The position numbers and the translations under genes are program-made. From Ignavibacteriales bacterium (lineage in GTDB: Bacteria; Bacteroidota; Ignavibacteria; Ignavibacteriales; Ignavibacteriaceae): 64,000 bases of DNA. Under the pieces are notes generated by a model. That model saw only the letters and a program-made list of their open reading frames with translations, did not search any database and had not been told where the DNA came from. Position 1 is the stretch's first letter. Every line of letters starts with the position of its first letter. The stretch covers positions 248,001 to 312,000 of the forward strand of contig JADJHL010000002.1 of NCBI GenBank assembly GCA_016707585.1, given 5' to 3'. This document shows positions 1-9,955 of the stretch, in pieces.

Positions 1-91
1 ATAACACTTTATCATTTTTTATAAATCAGATAGATTGAAGATTAGAAAAATTAAATTAAGTTGAGTTAAAAAAAAGAATTAGGGTTATATA

Positions 92-787
92 TTGAATCTT
101 ACCGACGGCATTCTCTGGTACGTAGTTTTTCTATTTTCAACTGTTTTTCACGAAGCAGCACACGCCTTTACAGCACACAAAATGGGCGATAGCACTGCAC
201 ATTCAATCGGACAGGTTAGTTTAAATCCTGTTCCGCATATAAAAAGAGAACCAATCGGAACAGTTATCGTTCCAATACTTTCTTTTGCTGCCGCTGGATG
301 GATGATTGGATGGGCAAGTACACCCTACAATCCACAATGGGCACACAACTATCCAAAGAAAGCCGCTGCTATGGCTGCTGCCGGGCCAATCTCAAATTTT
401 ATTTTATTTATCATATCAGTTGCAATTATTCATTTAGGAATTGCACTTGGAATATTTTTTCAACCTGATAGCATTACAATTTCCGGAATTGTTTCTGGTA
501 TAACCACAGGTTGGACAGAAATACTTGCAAAGATTGTAAGCGTAATGTTTTCGCTAAACCTAATACTTTTTATTTTCAATCTAATTCCGTTTCCTCCTTT
601 GGATGGTAGTGCAATTCCTCCAATGTATTTAAGTGAAGAAACTGGTAGAAAGTATATTGCCTTTATCCGTAATCCTGTTTTTGCAATTGCAGGTTTGTTC
701 ATTGCCTGGAAAATCTTTGATCTTATCTACCTCAAAATTCATTTAATCGCAATCAACCTTCTCTATCCGGGAAGCAATTATCATTGA
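92..787 (+). CDS. Site-2 protease family (M50) membrane metalloprotease
   Basis: A 231-residue polytopic membrane protein of the M50 site-2 protease family, which cuts substrates within the membrane. The zinc motif HEAAH lies at about residues 20-24 in the first membrane segment, and the second conserved region reads PFPPLDGS near residue 170, the equivalent of the NPxPPLDG zinc-ligand motif. Short M50 proteins without a PDZ domain normally have this size. The start is TTG; no in-frame ATG lies nearby and only a weak purine stretch precedes it. The stop overlaps the TTG start of the next gene (TTGA), which suggests co-transcription. The substrate is not evident. Confidence 0.9.
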   Translation: MNLTDGILWYVVFLFSTVFHEAAHAFTAHKMGDSTAHSIGQVSLNPVPHIKREPIGTVIVPILSFAAAGWMIGWASTPYNPQWAHNYPKKAAAMAAAGPISNFILFIISVAIIHLGIALGIFFQPDSITISGIVSGITTGWTEILAKIVSVMFSLNLILFIFNLIPFPPLDGSAIPPMYLSEETGRKYIAFIRNPVFAIAGLFIAWKIFDLIYLKIHLIAINLLYPGSNYH

Positions 788-1703
788 AATCTAAACTTAA
801 AAAGTTCTTCCTTATTTTTCTATTTGTTATTTTGTTTTTAACAATTGCTGCTTATTTCTTTTTGGATTATGCGATCAACAATTATCTGGCATATTCACCT
901 ATCAGACCAGATAGAAGCATCAATTTAGAGTTAACACCATCTCAACTAAATCTTATTTATAAAGAGTTTAATATTACCGTTGAGGATTCTATAACTCTTA
1001 ATGGCTGGTTTGTTTTTTCTGGTAGTGTAAAATCCAAAGGCACAATATTTCTTTTACACGGCATTGGAAGCAATAAAACAGCAATGTTAGACAATGCTAA
1101 ATTATTATCATTAGCAGGTTTTAATTGTGTACTATATGACTCGAGAGCAAATGGAGAAAGTGAAGGATTAAACTGTACTTTTGGTTTCTATGAGAAAAAA
1201 GATTTTTCATCATTTATAGATTCAGTAAGCGTTTTGTTTCCAGGTTCGGAACCATATGGAGCATTAGGACACTCACTTGGCGCTGCTATTGTTATTCAAA
1301 CCATGAAAAATGAAAAAGAATTAAATGTGGGATAGCTGAAAGTCCTTTTGCTAACTTGAGAAATATTATTTACGATTATTCCGAAAGAATGTACTCTGTT
1401 AGAATCAATTGGATTGTAGATAAAGTTTTAGAGCGAAGTCAAGAGATTGCAAATTTTGAAGTTGATAAAGTAAACCCATCTTTTGATGCTAAATACATAG
1501 ACCAGCCAGTTATGATTGTTCACGGTCTAAAGGACGAAAGAATTTCACACAGATATGGAAAAGAAATATTTAATAATCTTAAATCATTGAATAAAAAGTG
1601 GTATCCAATTAAAAATGGAAATCATAATAATCTTTCACAAGTAGGTGGTTCAAAACTTGATTCTTCAATTATTCAATTCTTTACTGAGTTTTTAAAGAAC
1701 TAA
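784..1703 (+). pseudogene. Alpha/beta hydrolase, one frameshift
   Basis: Membrane-anchored alpha/beta hydrolase of about 306 residues. An N-terminal hydrophobic helix (residues 7-30) is followed by an oxyanion HGIGSN motif, the nucleophile elbow GHSLGA, an acid in GLKDERISH and the catalytic His in NGNHNN, so the whole triad is present. The reading frame breaks at about 1329: after AATGTGGG the downstream frame (GIAESPFANL and on) only joins if one G is restored. Both halves are otherwise well conserved. This is either a recent lesion or a homopolymer error in the sequence. It starts at TTG overlapping the preceding protease gene. Substrate unknown; an esterase or peptidase-like role is the family default. 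Confidence 0.8.
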
Positions 1704-1749
1704 TTCTTTCCTCATTTCTCCTTAACTTTGCAATAAAAAAAAGGCACAA

Positions 1750-2454
1750 ATGAATATTAAAGACTCAACATTTCTTGTAACAGGCGGCAGCGCAGGAATT
1801 GGTAAAGCAACTGCAAAACTTTTAATAGAAAAAGGCGGAAAAGTTGCAATTACCGGTAGAGATAAATCAAAGCTTGAAAAAGTTGCAAAAGAAATTAATG
1901 CATTTCCAATCCACGCAGATGTTGCGGTGGAAAATGATGTACATAAAACTTATAAACTATTTCTAAAAGAATTTGGCAAGCTTGATTGTTTAATTAACAA
2001 TGCAGGAATAGGCGATAGCTGGAATGAAATAACAGAACTCGATATGAAAGCATTCCATAATGTTTATGATGTAAATGTTTTTGGTGCCGCACTTATGGCA
2101 AGCGAAGCAGCTAAACTTTTTAAGAAACAAAAATCAGGTAACATAATTAACATAGCTTCAACAGCAGGCACAAAAGGTTTTGCAAACGGCACTGTTTACT
2201 CCTCATCTAAATTTGCTTTACGTGGAATGACACAATGCTGGCAGGCTGAATTAAGAAAATATAATGTGCGTGTTATTCTTGTTAATCCAAGTGAAGTTAC
2301 AACTGCATTTGGCGATGATGAAAGAAAAGAAAAACCCGAAGTAAAAAATAAATTACGTCCTTTAGAAATTGCACACACAATAGTTTCAACTTTAGAAATG
2401 GATGACAGAGGGTTTATTCCTGAAGTAACTTTATGGGCAACAAATCCGTTTTAA
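1750..2454 (+). CDS. SDR family NAD(P)-dependent oxidoreductase
   Basis: Classical short-chain dehydrogenase/reductase of 234 residues. The nucleotide-binding motif TGGSAGIGKA is at residues 11-20, NNAGIG follows at about 83, and the catalytic Ser and YxxxK are seen in IASTAG and YSSSK (about 135-155). Family members of this length reduce or oxidise small carbonyl or hydroxyl substrates, but the sequence does not reveal which. It starts at ATG after a purine-rich stretch and stands alone between the hydrolase and a Nudix gene. The frame is intact, unlike many neighbours. Confidence 0.9.
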   Translation: MNIKDSTFLVTGGSAGIGKATAKLLIEKGGKVAITGRDKSKLEKVAKEINAFPIHADVAVENDVHKTYKLFLKEFGKLDCLINNAGIGDSWNEITELDMKAFHNVYDVNVFGAALMASEAAKLFKKQKSGNIINIASTAGTKGFANGTVYSSSKFALRGMTQCWQAELRKYNVRVILVNPSEVTTAFGDDERKEKPEVKNKLRPLEIAHTIVSTLEMDDRGFIPEVTLWATNPF

Positions 2455-2538
2455 CTTAGTGAACCCTTTTGTTCTTGGGGCCTGGGTGGTGAAACAAAAA
2501 TTTACCACTAAGACAATTAAAAATTAGAAAGAAAATTT

Positions 2539-3163
2539 ATGAAAGAGAAATATTTAGAATTTAAATGGCTTGAGATCGCAAGAGAAATCCAGCAACTATC
2601 GCAAACAGGTTTAGCTTTTGCAACCAATGATTATGAAAAAGAACGCTATAAAAGATTAAATGAGATTACATCAGAAATAATAGAACATCACACTGATTTA
2701 GAAAAATACATAAAGTATTGATGAATCAACCTGGTTATGCAACACCAAAGATTGATGTGCGTGCCGCAGTTATTAAAGATGGAAAAATCTTACTTGTGCA
2801 GGAATCAACTGACAATTGCTGGGCAATGCCTGGTGGTTGGGCTGATGTTGGTAATCTTCCATCTGAAGTTGCAAGCAGAGAATGTAAAGAAGAAAGCGGC
2901 TTTGATGTAAAGCCCGTAAAAGTAGTTGGTGTTTTTGATGCTAATCGTGCGGCAGTAAATTAGAATTTTTTCACGCATTCAAAATAATTTTTTTATGTGA
3001 ACTTATTGGCGGAGAAGCGAAGCCTAGTGATGAAACTCTTGATGTTCAATTCTTTGACTTCAATGACCTTCCATCACTATCTTTAAATCGAACAAATGAA
3101 AAACATTTGAATGAAATTAAACTTCATTTAACAAACCCTGAACGAAAAACTTTTTTTGATTGA
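2539..3163 (+). pseudogene. Nudix hydrolase with N-terminal Nudix_hydro_N domain, two frameshifts
   Basis: Read through two frame changes, the locus encodes about 208 residues, the normal length of ADP-ribose/nucleoside-diphosphate Nudix hydrolases that carry an N-terminal helical domain. The helical domain (KWLEIAREIQQLSQTGLAF) occupies 2539-2715; the Nudix fold follows from 2718 with MPGGWADVG and a Nudix box ending in RECKEESGF; the C-terminal part (EFFHAFKIIFLCELIGGE) is in a third frame from about 2957 to the stop at 3161. The second break sits at an A run (GTAAATTAG), where adding one A restores KLEFFHAF. Such enzymes hydrolyse nucleotide diphosphate derivatives; the substrate is not evident. 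Confidence 0.8.
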
Positions 3164-3166
3164 AAT

Positions 3167-3523
3167 ATGAGTGGATTAAGAGATTTAGTTTATAGTCTTG
3201 CCAAAGCCGAATTTAAACATGGCGAACACGCAAAAGAAATTGGCAACATTGGACAAGCTCGTGTTTGTGCAAGAAGAGCCTGTGGAATGGCGATTGAACA
3301 TTGGCTGGAATTTCATCCTCACAAAAATTGGGGCGCTTCTGCAATAACTTTGTTAACAAAACTTCAGGAAGATCACAGACTTCCCAAAGAGATTCGTGAT
3401 GCTGCAGAAAGACTTACCAAAAAAGTTGATAATAATTTTGAAACAGGAATTGAAGAAGATCCGCTTAAAGATGGTGAAATGATCATTGAATATTATCTAA
3501 ACCCGGTACACCTAAAAAAATAA
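3167..3523 (+). CDS. Small helical protein, possibly HEPN-like
   Basis: A 118-residue, soluble, mostly helical protein that I do not firmly recognise. The segment QARVCARRACGMAIEHWLEF resembles the central helix of HEPN-type helical bundles, which often bind nucleotides or act as RNases, but the catalytic Rx4-6H motif is not clear. It starts three bases after the Nudix stop and ends directly against the stop of the opposite-strand transglutaminase-like gene, so it may be co-transcribed with the Nudix gene. The frame is intact. Confidence 0.6.
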   Translation: MSGLRDLVYSLAKAEFKHGEHAKEIGNIGQARVCARRACGMAIEHWLEFHPHKNWGASAITLLTKLQEDHRLPKEIRDAAERLTKKVDNNFETGIEEDPLKDGEMIIEYYLNPVHLKK

Positions 3524-4483
3524 TTATTTGTTCGATGGAGAAGGTTTATCTCTTTTCCCTGAATCCTTTCCTTCGTTTCGTTTATTTTCTTTTTGTTCTG
3601 TTGTTCTATTCATTTTTTTCTCTTCTTTAAACTCGTATTTAAAATCAATTTTCATTTTATCAGAATCAAGATCATCAACATACCACATACTTAAATCATC
3701 CATTTCCGGATCTATATCACCAATCTCCCAACCAGGATAAGTTGTTTCAACAAAATAATAATTTTGCCATTGTGTGCTTTGTAATTTCCTCTAGCATTTA
3801 ATGCAACGCCAAGCATTGCATGTTTGTATTGATGACTCCAGTACATTACACAATCAACCCCAGCTCTTTCTAACAAAATATAAAGTAAAAGTGATTTTGT
3901 ATCACAATCACCAAATCTTGTTGCAAGCGTTCCAAGTGGAGGAAGCAAATCAAGTTCACCACCAGGTCGTTTATATTCAATATTTTGCACAAAAGAAATT
4001 ATAAAATACACTTTATCCCTATCATCCATTTTTCATCAACAAAAATTTTATCAAATCCTTTTAGAATGTTATCAAATTTATCATAAGATTGCCAATAAAT
4101 ACGCTTATAGATTTCGTGCCACATTAGCTTTGCATAATTAACTTTATCGAACCTATATTTGGAATCAATATTTAAATCACTCGCACTTAATTCTGCAACT
4201 TCATCTAAATAGGCAGAGCTTTTTTAACTTCAAATTCCAAAATCTGAAAAGATATTTTATAGTTTTTTCTGCCAAGAGATGTTGAAGTAAATTTCCATTT
4301 AAAATCAGAATTTAATGATTGGTTGGTTAAAGGTATCAACATCAAAAGAATAATCACTGCTTGTTTCACCAAACCCATCAAAACTAAAATTAACGTTTGA
4401 TAAAAATTTATTACAACAACAGCAAATAGCATAATTACAATTATTCCTGAACATCCAAAACTTAAAGCGCAGCCTTTTTTCAT
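3524..4483 (-). pseudogene. Membrane-anchored transglutaminase-like protein, about five frameshifts
   Basis: Joined across frames, the minus strand reads as one protein of about 320 residues. An N-terminal membrane helix (CSGIIVIMLFAVVVINF) is followed by an exported region (NVNFSFDGFGETSSDYSFDV), a helical middle, and a transglutaminase-like core with the Cys motif RFGDCDTKS and a later HAMLGVAL His region, then a charged, disordered tail. Frames change near 4405, 4330, 4210, 4028 and 3764. At least the last two are cured by adding one A to an A run, which argues for indels in homopolymers and not for separate genes. It lies 6 bases after the DUF350 gene and is probably in an operon with it. 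Function beyond the fold is unknown. Confidence 0.65.
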
Positions 4484-4489
4484 ACGGGA

Positions 4490-5029
4490 TTACATTCCAA
4501 TATCTTTTAAAGATAAAGATGGAAAAGGAATCAAGGCATCAAGAATTGATTTGATTCCTTGTTGCATAAGAAGCGAAATTGAAATGATTACAATTCCAAG
4601 AACAATACTTACTGCAATATTATTGTTTTTAATCTCGCCAAGTTCATCAATATCTTTTGTTAGATGTGTGTATAGATTGATAGCAATATAGATGGATATG
4701 TATGCAATTAATCCGGCAACAATAATTTGAACAAGCATTATTCCAGCCATTTGAAGGAATGAAATAAAAGTTGCGTTTGGATTTCTAATTGCCATACTAA
4801 AAACCGTAATAGCAGGTTCAATTGCGTTTTTAACCATTATAACTAATGCAAGAATTATTGATCCATTAAGAATTGCAACGGCAACATTGTTTTTCTTTAA
4901 TTCTTCAATCTCATTTATGCTTTTTATTCTTTTATGAAAAAATCTGAAACCGGCATAAATGAAAATCAATCCTATAAATAGGGAAAGAATAAGTTGTAAA
5001 ACTCCTGCGGCAAGTAATGATATATCCAT
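4490..5029 (-). CDS. DUF350 family membrane protein
   Basis: A 179-residue membrane protein built from two copies of a DUF350-like unit. Each has a tyrosine-containing helix, then a charged turn rich in Glu-Leu and Asn (EELKKNNVAVAILNGS at about 44 and DELGEIKNNNIAVSIVLG at about 125) followed by a long hydrophobic helix. DUF350 proteins are conserved but of unknown function, and are often found with genes for other membrane proteins or polyamine synthases. Here the partner is the transglutaminase-like membrane protein just downstream. The frame is intact. Confidence 0.8.
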   Translation of the reverse strand: MDISLLAAGVLQLILSLFIGLIFIYAGFRFFHKRIKSINEIEELKKNNVAVAILNGSIILALVIMVKNAIEPAITVFSMAIRNPNATFISFLQMAGIMLVQIIVAGLIAYISIYIAINLYTHLTKDIDELGEIKNNNIAVSIVLGIVIISISLLMQQGIKSILDALIPFPSLSLKDIGM

Positions 5030-5139
5030 AAAACTCTCTTTTTGTTTTCAAGGAAAATACTAATAATAGATAAAACAATTTATTGTGATTGTCTTAATTA
5101 GTAAATTTAAAATGTAAATCAACAATTAATTATATTTTT

Positions 5140-6092
5140 ATGAATTTGATAAAAAAGCTTAGCTTACTTTCCTATTTAATTTTTCTGTATGGCTGTGTTA
5201 GCTCATTAGAAATATCCGAGTACAATGCCGCGCTCAAAGCTTATAAAGAAGGCAAATATCAAACTTCAATAACTTACGTTGAACAAGCATTGCAAAAAGA
5301 TAATGCTGAGCCGGAATTTTATGTTCTAAGAGCAAAAGCAAATTATAAAATTGGTAATAAAAATTTAGCAATGGAAGACCTAAATAAGTCAATTGAATTA
5401 GGTGCTAATTTTTCTGCATATCACTTAAGAGGCAAACTATTTTTAGAAAAAAATGAACTTGACAAAGCTAAAACCGATTTAAGAAATGCTTATGATTTAA
5501 ATCCCAGAATCTTCAGATTTACTCTTTGATTTGGGTTATCTGGAATTTGTAAATGGAGAAAGCCAACTTGCACTTGAATATTATAAAGAGGCCGCAAAGT
5601 ATGATTCCAGAAATCCAAAAACTTATGTTAATATAGGGAATCTTTATGCAATGATGGGTGAAAGTAAAATTGCTATTGATAATTATTCAAAAGCATTGGT
5701 GCTAGATACTACAGATGGAATTGCATTTTATAATCGCGCAAATGAAAAAATGATTTTTAGATGATATTAATGGAGCAATAGAAGATTATAATAATTCACT
5801 AAAAATTGATTCATCAAACACAAATACTCTAATTATGCTTGCCGAAGCTAAATTAAAAATTGGTGATCTAGATGGAGCATTAAGTAATTATAATTCAATT
5901 ATAAAAATTGATACAACATTTGCTAAAGCTTATTTTCTGAGAGGAGTTTCTCAAGTTTCAATAGAAGAATATGGAAATGCTTGTAAAGATTTTAAAAGAG
6001 CAGGTGAACTTGGATATTTTGAGGCTTATGAAATGATAAAAAAATACTGTGATAAGAAAATTTTAAATAAAAAGAAAAAAGTAAAAAAGTAG
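5140..6092 (+). pseudogene. TPR-repeat lipoprotein, two frameshifts
   Basis: A predicted lipoprotein of about 317 residues made almost wholly of tetratricopeptide repeats. The signal peptide ends in a lipobox-like LYGC at residues 16-19, so it should be anchored in an envelope membrane. Repeats such as AYKEGKYQTSITYVEQAL and ALEYYKEAAKYDSRNPKTY run through three frames. The first break, near 5505, is an extra A in CCCAGAATC (removing it restores NPESSDLLFDLGYLEF). The second, near 5750, is a missing A in GAAAAAATG (restoring NEKNDFLDD). TPR lipoproteins act as scaffolds; the partner is unknown. A strong terminator follows. Confidence 0.85.
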
Positions 6093-6117
6093 CTCGGCTA
6101 ACAAATAATTTATTAAA

Positions 6118-6150
6118 ACAAAAGCCAGTATATAACTGGCTTTTGTTTTT
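6118..6150 (+). terminator. Rho-independent terminator after the TPR gene
   Basis: A perfect 9-base-pair stem (AAAGCCAGT at 6121-6129 with ACTGGCTTT at 6135-6143) and a 5-base loop, followed by TTTGTTTTT. It starts about 28 bases after the TPR stop codon. Confidence 0.85.
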
Positions 6151-6284
6151 ATTGGAAGAAATATTAAATGATAACTTAGAATACTTGTTTACTATTTATA
6201 ATGGTACCTTTGCTTCACAGCAGAAACTTTACCTAATTTTACATAGCTAATAAAAGCTCTTTTCGAATTTTTAGTTTAAGTACT

Positions 6285-8011
6285 GTGAAAAAAATAAATC
6301 TCTCAACTGTTTTTTATTTTGTTATTATTCTTCTTGTGGTAATTAATTTTGAAATTACTGCAACAGAACCGCCACACAACATTATCTCATCTTTAAATAA
6401 ATCTTTCTACTTAGATTATTGGCAAATAGTAAAAGATTCAGATCCAAAACTTCCGCTTTCTAGTTTTCCGGATTCTTTGTGGCAATCATTTCAGCCCACA
6501 TTAGATGATGATAGGTACACAGAAGGCAACTGGCTCATAAGAACCAAAATTGTTATTAAGGATTCTGTAAGCGACAAAGAAATTTTAGGACTCTTTCCAT
6601 TAAATTTTGTAACTGCGTATGAAATCTATTGGGATGGAATTAGGATTGCACAAAACGGAAGAATCGGAATCAACAAAACTGATGAAAAAACAGGTGCATA
6701 TAATTTTAATCTCGCACTATCGCATAATTTTGTAACGCGCGGTGAGCATACTCTAGTTTTTAGAATATCAAACCATAATAATTACTCAATATGGAAGTGG
6801 TTCTATGGCTATATAGTTCTTGGTAAGTATGATTCTTTGTTACAAAGAATAGCTCAATTATACTATCAGGCATTTTTATAACAGGCATTTTATTTATTCC
6901 ATTTCTTTTTTAATCTTTTCTTTACATCGCAAGGAAACAAAAAATTGAGCATTTATTATTTAGCATAATTTGTTTTATTGTAATCTTGGATTCTGTAACC
7001 TATTTGGCGCCAATATTAATAGAAACTAAGACCACTTTTGTATACTTTCAATATTATGTTTATCAGTTGATAACACTTTTATTTACTTTTCTGTTACCTA
7101 CTTTTTTCATTTACCTGTTTTCTTTTCCTAAAAAAATTATTGGGATTATTATAGTAACAACTCTTTTCATCTTTTTGCTTTTTACGAACATCGAAAACCG
7201 CTTTAACATAATGACTCTAACCGTTCTTATTATAAGCAGTATAATCACTATGTGGGCGTTATACAAACGGCGGGAAGAAAGCGCAATTATTTTTATAGGA
7301 ATTATTGCAGCCTGGGCAGCATATTATTTCAATTTTGCTTTTGCGGGATTGGCAACAACTATGGTTATTTGCACAAGCTTTTCTATAGCAAGGCAGTTTG
7401 CAAGAAAAGAAAATGCTGAAAGAGAAGCGCAACTCAAATCTGCACGTTTAGAAAATGAATTATTAAAAAAGAATATAAATCCTCATTTTGTATTAAATAC
7501 TTTAACATCAATAATTGCATGGCTTAGAAAAGATTCCGGCTCAGCCATTAAACTTATTGAAGCACTGGCAGATGAGTTTAGAATGATAAATCAAATTTCC
7601 ACATTAAAGCAAATTCCTATTAGTCAAGAAATTGATCTATGCAAAGCGCATCTTAAAATTATGAGTTATAGAAAGGGTGCTGATTATAAATTGGAAACAA
7701 TTGATATTGATGAAAAGGATACTATTCCGCCAATGATATTTCACACGCTTATTGAAAATGGTATAACGCATGGATATGAAAATAAAATTGCCGGTACATT
7801 TAAACTGCAACGAGTAAAGAATTCAAACAGTACTAAATATGTTCTTACAAACGATGGAGATTTTAATCCTGAAGAGTCCAAAGGTTCAACGGGCTTTGGT
7901 GCAAAATATATTAAAGGCAGATTGGAAGAAAGTTATCCGGGCAAATGGAATTTTACATCAAGCAAATCTGATGAAGGCTGGGAATCAATAGTTGAAATAA
8001 GGAACAGCTAA
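6285..8011 (+). pseudogene. LytS-type sensor histidine kinase with periplasmic 7TMR-DISM-like sensor, frameshifts in the membrane region
   Basis: One sensor kinase of about 575 residues. A GTG start leads into a signal peptide, then an exported beta-rich domain like the extracellular part of 7TMR-DISM receptors (DSLWQSFQPTLDDDRY, GNWLIRTKIVI), a multi-helix membrane region, and a cytoplasmic LytS/YehU-type kinase core with the phosphoacceptor motif NPHFVLNTLTSI and an HATPase end with the N box IENGITHGY and a GFGAKYI glycine motif. The frame changes near 6850 and 6905 inside the membrane helices; continuing in the other frames gives hydrophobic helix and then FLYIARKQKIEHLLFS, so the break is small. 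Its stop overlaps the ATG of the LytTR regulator (TAATG), so they form one two-component system. The ligand is unknown. Confidence 0.8.
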
Positions 8012-8705
8012 TGCGAATATTAATAGTTGAAGATGAACGGCCTACCGCTGAAGATATAAAATTACTAGTTGAGCAAATTCTCACCAAAGAATTAATTCCA
8101 TTCATATAGAAACTACCCTGTACAGCGCAATATTATATCTAAAAGAAAAACAATAGATGTTTTACTATTAGATTTGAACTTGAATGCAAAAGATGGATTT
8201 GAATTACTAAAACAAGTTGTTAGTCAATCATTCCATACAATTGTTATTTCTGCAAACATCAACAGAGCAATTGAGGCATTTGAATATGGGGTTTTAGATT
8301 TTATTCCTAAGCCATACAATATTGAACGATTGAAAGCAGCCTTTCAAAGGTTACAATCTAGTCATCTTTAGATGGACATTCAATTAAATACCTTTCTGTA
8401 AAAAAAGGATTTGAAGTAAAAGTAATTCCACTAGAAGAAATAAAATATTTTAAGTCTGCAAACATTTATGTAGAGCTTCATTTACAAAATGATCATACAA
8501 TTATTTATGATAAATCTATTAAACAGCTTATACCTTTATTGCCTTCTAACTATTATCGCATACATAAATCATACATTGTTGATCGAGACAAAATTGAGTC
8601 GATTCAATCTCTTGGCAGTGGAAAATATCGAGTCATCTTAAAAGTGGAGAATGTTTACCAGTTAGTCGCCATAAAATTAACCAGTTAAAAAATATTGGTG
8701 TTTGA
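8011..8705 (+). pseudogene. LytTR-family response regulator, frameshifted
   Basis: DNA-binding partner of the upstream LytS-type kinase. From 8011 the receiver begins MRILIVEDERPTAEDIK, with the phosphoacceptor Asp in VLLLDLNLNAKDGFE and a conserved Lys in DFIPKPYN. From about 8370 another frame encodes a full LytTR domain: a KYLSVKKG lead, IPLEEIKYFKSANIYVELH, and IHKSYIVDRDKIESI, then a shift near 8650 and a short end. About four single-base breaks occur (about 8090-8120, 8365, 8650). LytTR proteins bind pairs of 9-10 base direct repeats about two helical turns apart, and such a pair stands 67 bases after the stop codon (8772-8805). Confidence 0.82.
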
Positions 8706-8771
8706 TTTCTAATTTGTTTTATACTTCGCAATAGTTTCCATTTTTCTAGCAGTATTCTTAATCTGTTATTA

Positions 8772-8805
8772 GTGCATTTCACAAACTCCTGGTGCAGTTC
8801 ACAAG
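8772..8805 (+). promoter_or_regulatory. Direct-repeat operator, probable LytTR binding site, copy 1
   Basis: Two direct repeats, GTGCATTTCACAA at 8772-8784 and GTGCAGTTCACAAG at 8792-8805, start exactly 20 bases apart with a 7-base spacer ACTCCTG. The core CA(G/T)TTCAC fits the general LytTR half-site pattern (ACAGTTnAG-like) and the two-helical-turn phasing of that family. A LytTR gene ends just upstream, and a near-identical copy occurs at 10767-10800. Binding itself is inferred. Confidence 0.65.
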
Positions 8806-8850
8806 GAATTTCTATCTAAGCATTCTATCATCAATTATTTTTCAATCGTG

Positions 8851-8876
8851 TTTAATTAACGATTTTGTTAATTGAA
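8851..8876 (+). promoter_or_regulatory. Leader hairpin, copy 1, covarying with 10846-10871
   Basis: TTTAATTAAC (8851-8860) pairs with GTTAATTGAA (8867-8876) around a 6-base loop, giving ten base pairs including one G-T wobble. It lies about 40 bases before the start codon at 8917. The second leader (10846-10871) has the same shape with a compensating T-A to C-G change. It could be an RNA element or a dyad operator. Confidence 0.55.
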
Positions 8877-8916
8877 TTTAAACAATGACTAAATTTTCTT
8901 TTAAAAGGAGATTATT

Positions 8917-9075
8917 ATGAAACTGAATATGTTAGGTTTCTTAGGCTTTTTAGGAATGCTGGGAACTCTTGGCTCTAAGCTTGATGCTCCCGAATTGTAT
9001 TCATTATATGTTTTATTTGCACTCTTTGGTTTGTTTGGATATAAAGAGAAACAAAACAATGAAATACCGAAATAG
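8917..9075 (+). CDS. Small membrane protein (DUF3796-like N-terminus)
   Basis: A 52-residue protein with a perfect AAAAGGAG ribosome-binding site eight bases before its ATG. It reads MKLNMLGFLGFLGMLGTLG and then a second hydrophobic stretch YSLYVLFALFGLFGYKEK: two short membrane helices rich in Gly-Phe-Leu. The repeated GFLG pattern recalls small proteins labelled DUF3796, but this is from memory and unverified. It is the first gene behind the direct-repeat operator at 8772 and overlaps nothing upstream; a membrane iron-sulfur protein gene follows. Function unknown. Confidence 0.6.
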   Translation: MKLNMLGFLGFLGMLGTLGSKLDAPELYSLYVLFALFGLFGYKEKQNNEIPK

Positions 9076-9183
9076 TTTTTTTACAAGAAGAAATTATTAC
9101 GATTTCAAACTAAAATATATTTTATGGTTGATTCTTGAAAGCTATAACTAGAAAAAACGACAAAGAAAAGACAAACTGTTAGG

Positions 9184-9912
9184 ATGTTTATTCTTTTGAT
9201 TTCCTTTGCTGTATTTCCAATTACCATTGTATATCTTGCTCCAGCACCTCCCATTATTAGTCTTCAAGCGGGTGTAATAAATATGAGTGTTATTACAATT
9301 TTCACAATATTTATTTCCGGATTTGTTTTCCGCAGAGCCTTTTGTGGTTGGCTTTGTCCGGGTGGAGGTTGCCAGTTAGTAGCAAATCCACTAAATAATA
9401 AAAGACTACATAATCAAAAAATAAATTGGTTTCGTGTAATTCTGGTTTCTATATGGGTTGTTATGATGATGTCTACAGTAATCTTGGGGGATCAAGTTCT
9501 AAAGTTTGAGCCTGGTAATCCGGGAGCTGGAAAGTTTGCTACTTCTGAAATTCGTTATTTTTGCCTTACATTCCTGTTGTTGTCTTTATGTTTTTGTTTG
9601 TACTAATGTTTGGTAAAAGAGGTTTTTGTCACAAGGGGGTGCTGGATTTATCCCATATTAGAGTTTAGTAGATGGACAGGCAAAATTATTCATTCTCCTA
9701 GTCTGTATATAGAAATCAAAAACAAAAAAGATTGTAATGACTGCAAACTCTGTACAATAAATTGCAAGATGAGTATTGATATTAATAGTTATGTTCATAC
9801 AAATACCGGGTTACCAAATAATTGTATACAATGTGGAACCTGCGTTGACAAATGCCCAAATGATGTATTAAAATTTTCATTCGGTATAGAAAAGAAACTC
9901 ATTATAAGCTAA
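9184..9912 (+). pseudogene. Membrane 4Fe-4S protein, NapH/CcoG/NosR-like, frameshifted
   Basis: A polytopic membrane iron-sulfur protein. Helices surround the cysteine motif FCGWLCPGGGCQ, a hallmark of the NapH/NosR/CcoG group, followed by a GKRGFCHKGCW motif and a cytoplasmic double ferredoxin domain with two CxxCxxCxxxC sets (CNDCKLCTINC near 9735 and CIQCGTCVDKCP near 9825). Frames change near 9575 (restoring IPVVVFMFLFVLMFGKRGFCH) and near 9635, where AAGGGGGTG carries one extra G. The true start is uncertain because a basic stretch (TTKKRQTVR) precedes the first ATG in frame. Such proteins pass electrons across the membrane to periplasmic enzymes. It follows the small membrane gene and is probably in its operon. 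Confidence 0.75.
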
Positions 9913-9955
9913 GTTAACATTTTATAAAATTCATTAATCATAAAGAGGTAAACAA

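Noticed and set aside
3167..3523. Toxin-antitoxin HEPN toxin
   Set aside because: No clear Rx4-6H catalytic motif and no nucleotidyltransferase (MNT) partner beside it.
8772..8805. Rex redox-repressor operator (TTCACAA half-sites)
   Set aside because: Rex sites are inverted repeats (TTGTGAA...TTCACAA). Here both half-sites point the same way, 20 bases apart.
8969..9151. A separate 60-residue gene overlapping 8917-9075
   Set aside because: It is an alternate frame of the small membrane gene that has a strong ribosome site and plausible helices; no similarity or start signal supports it.
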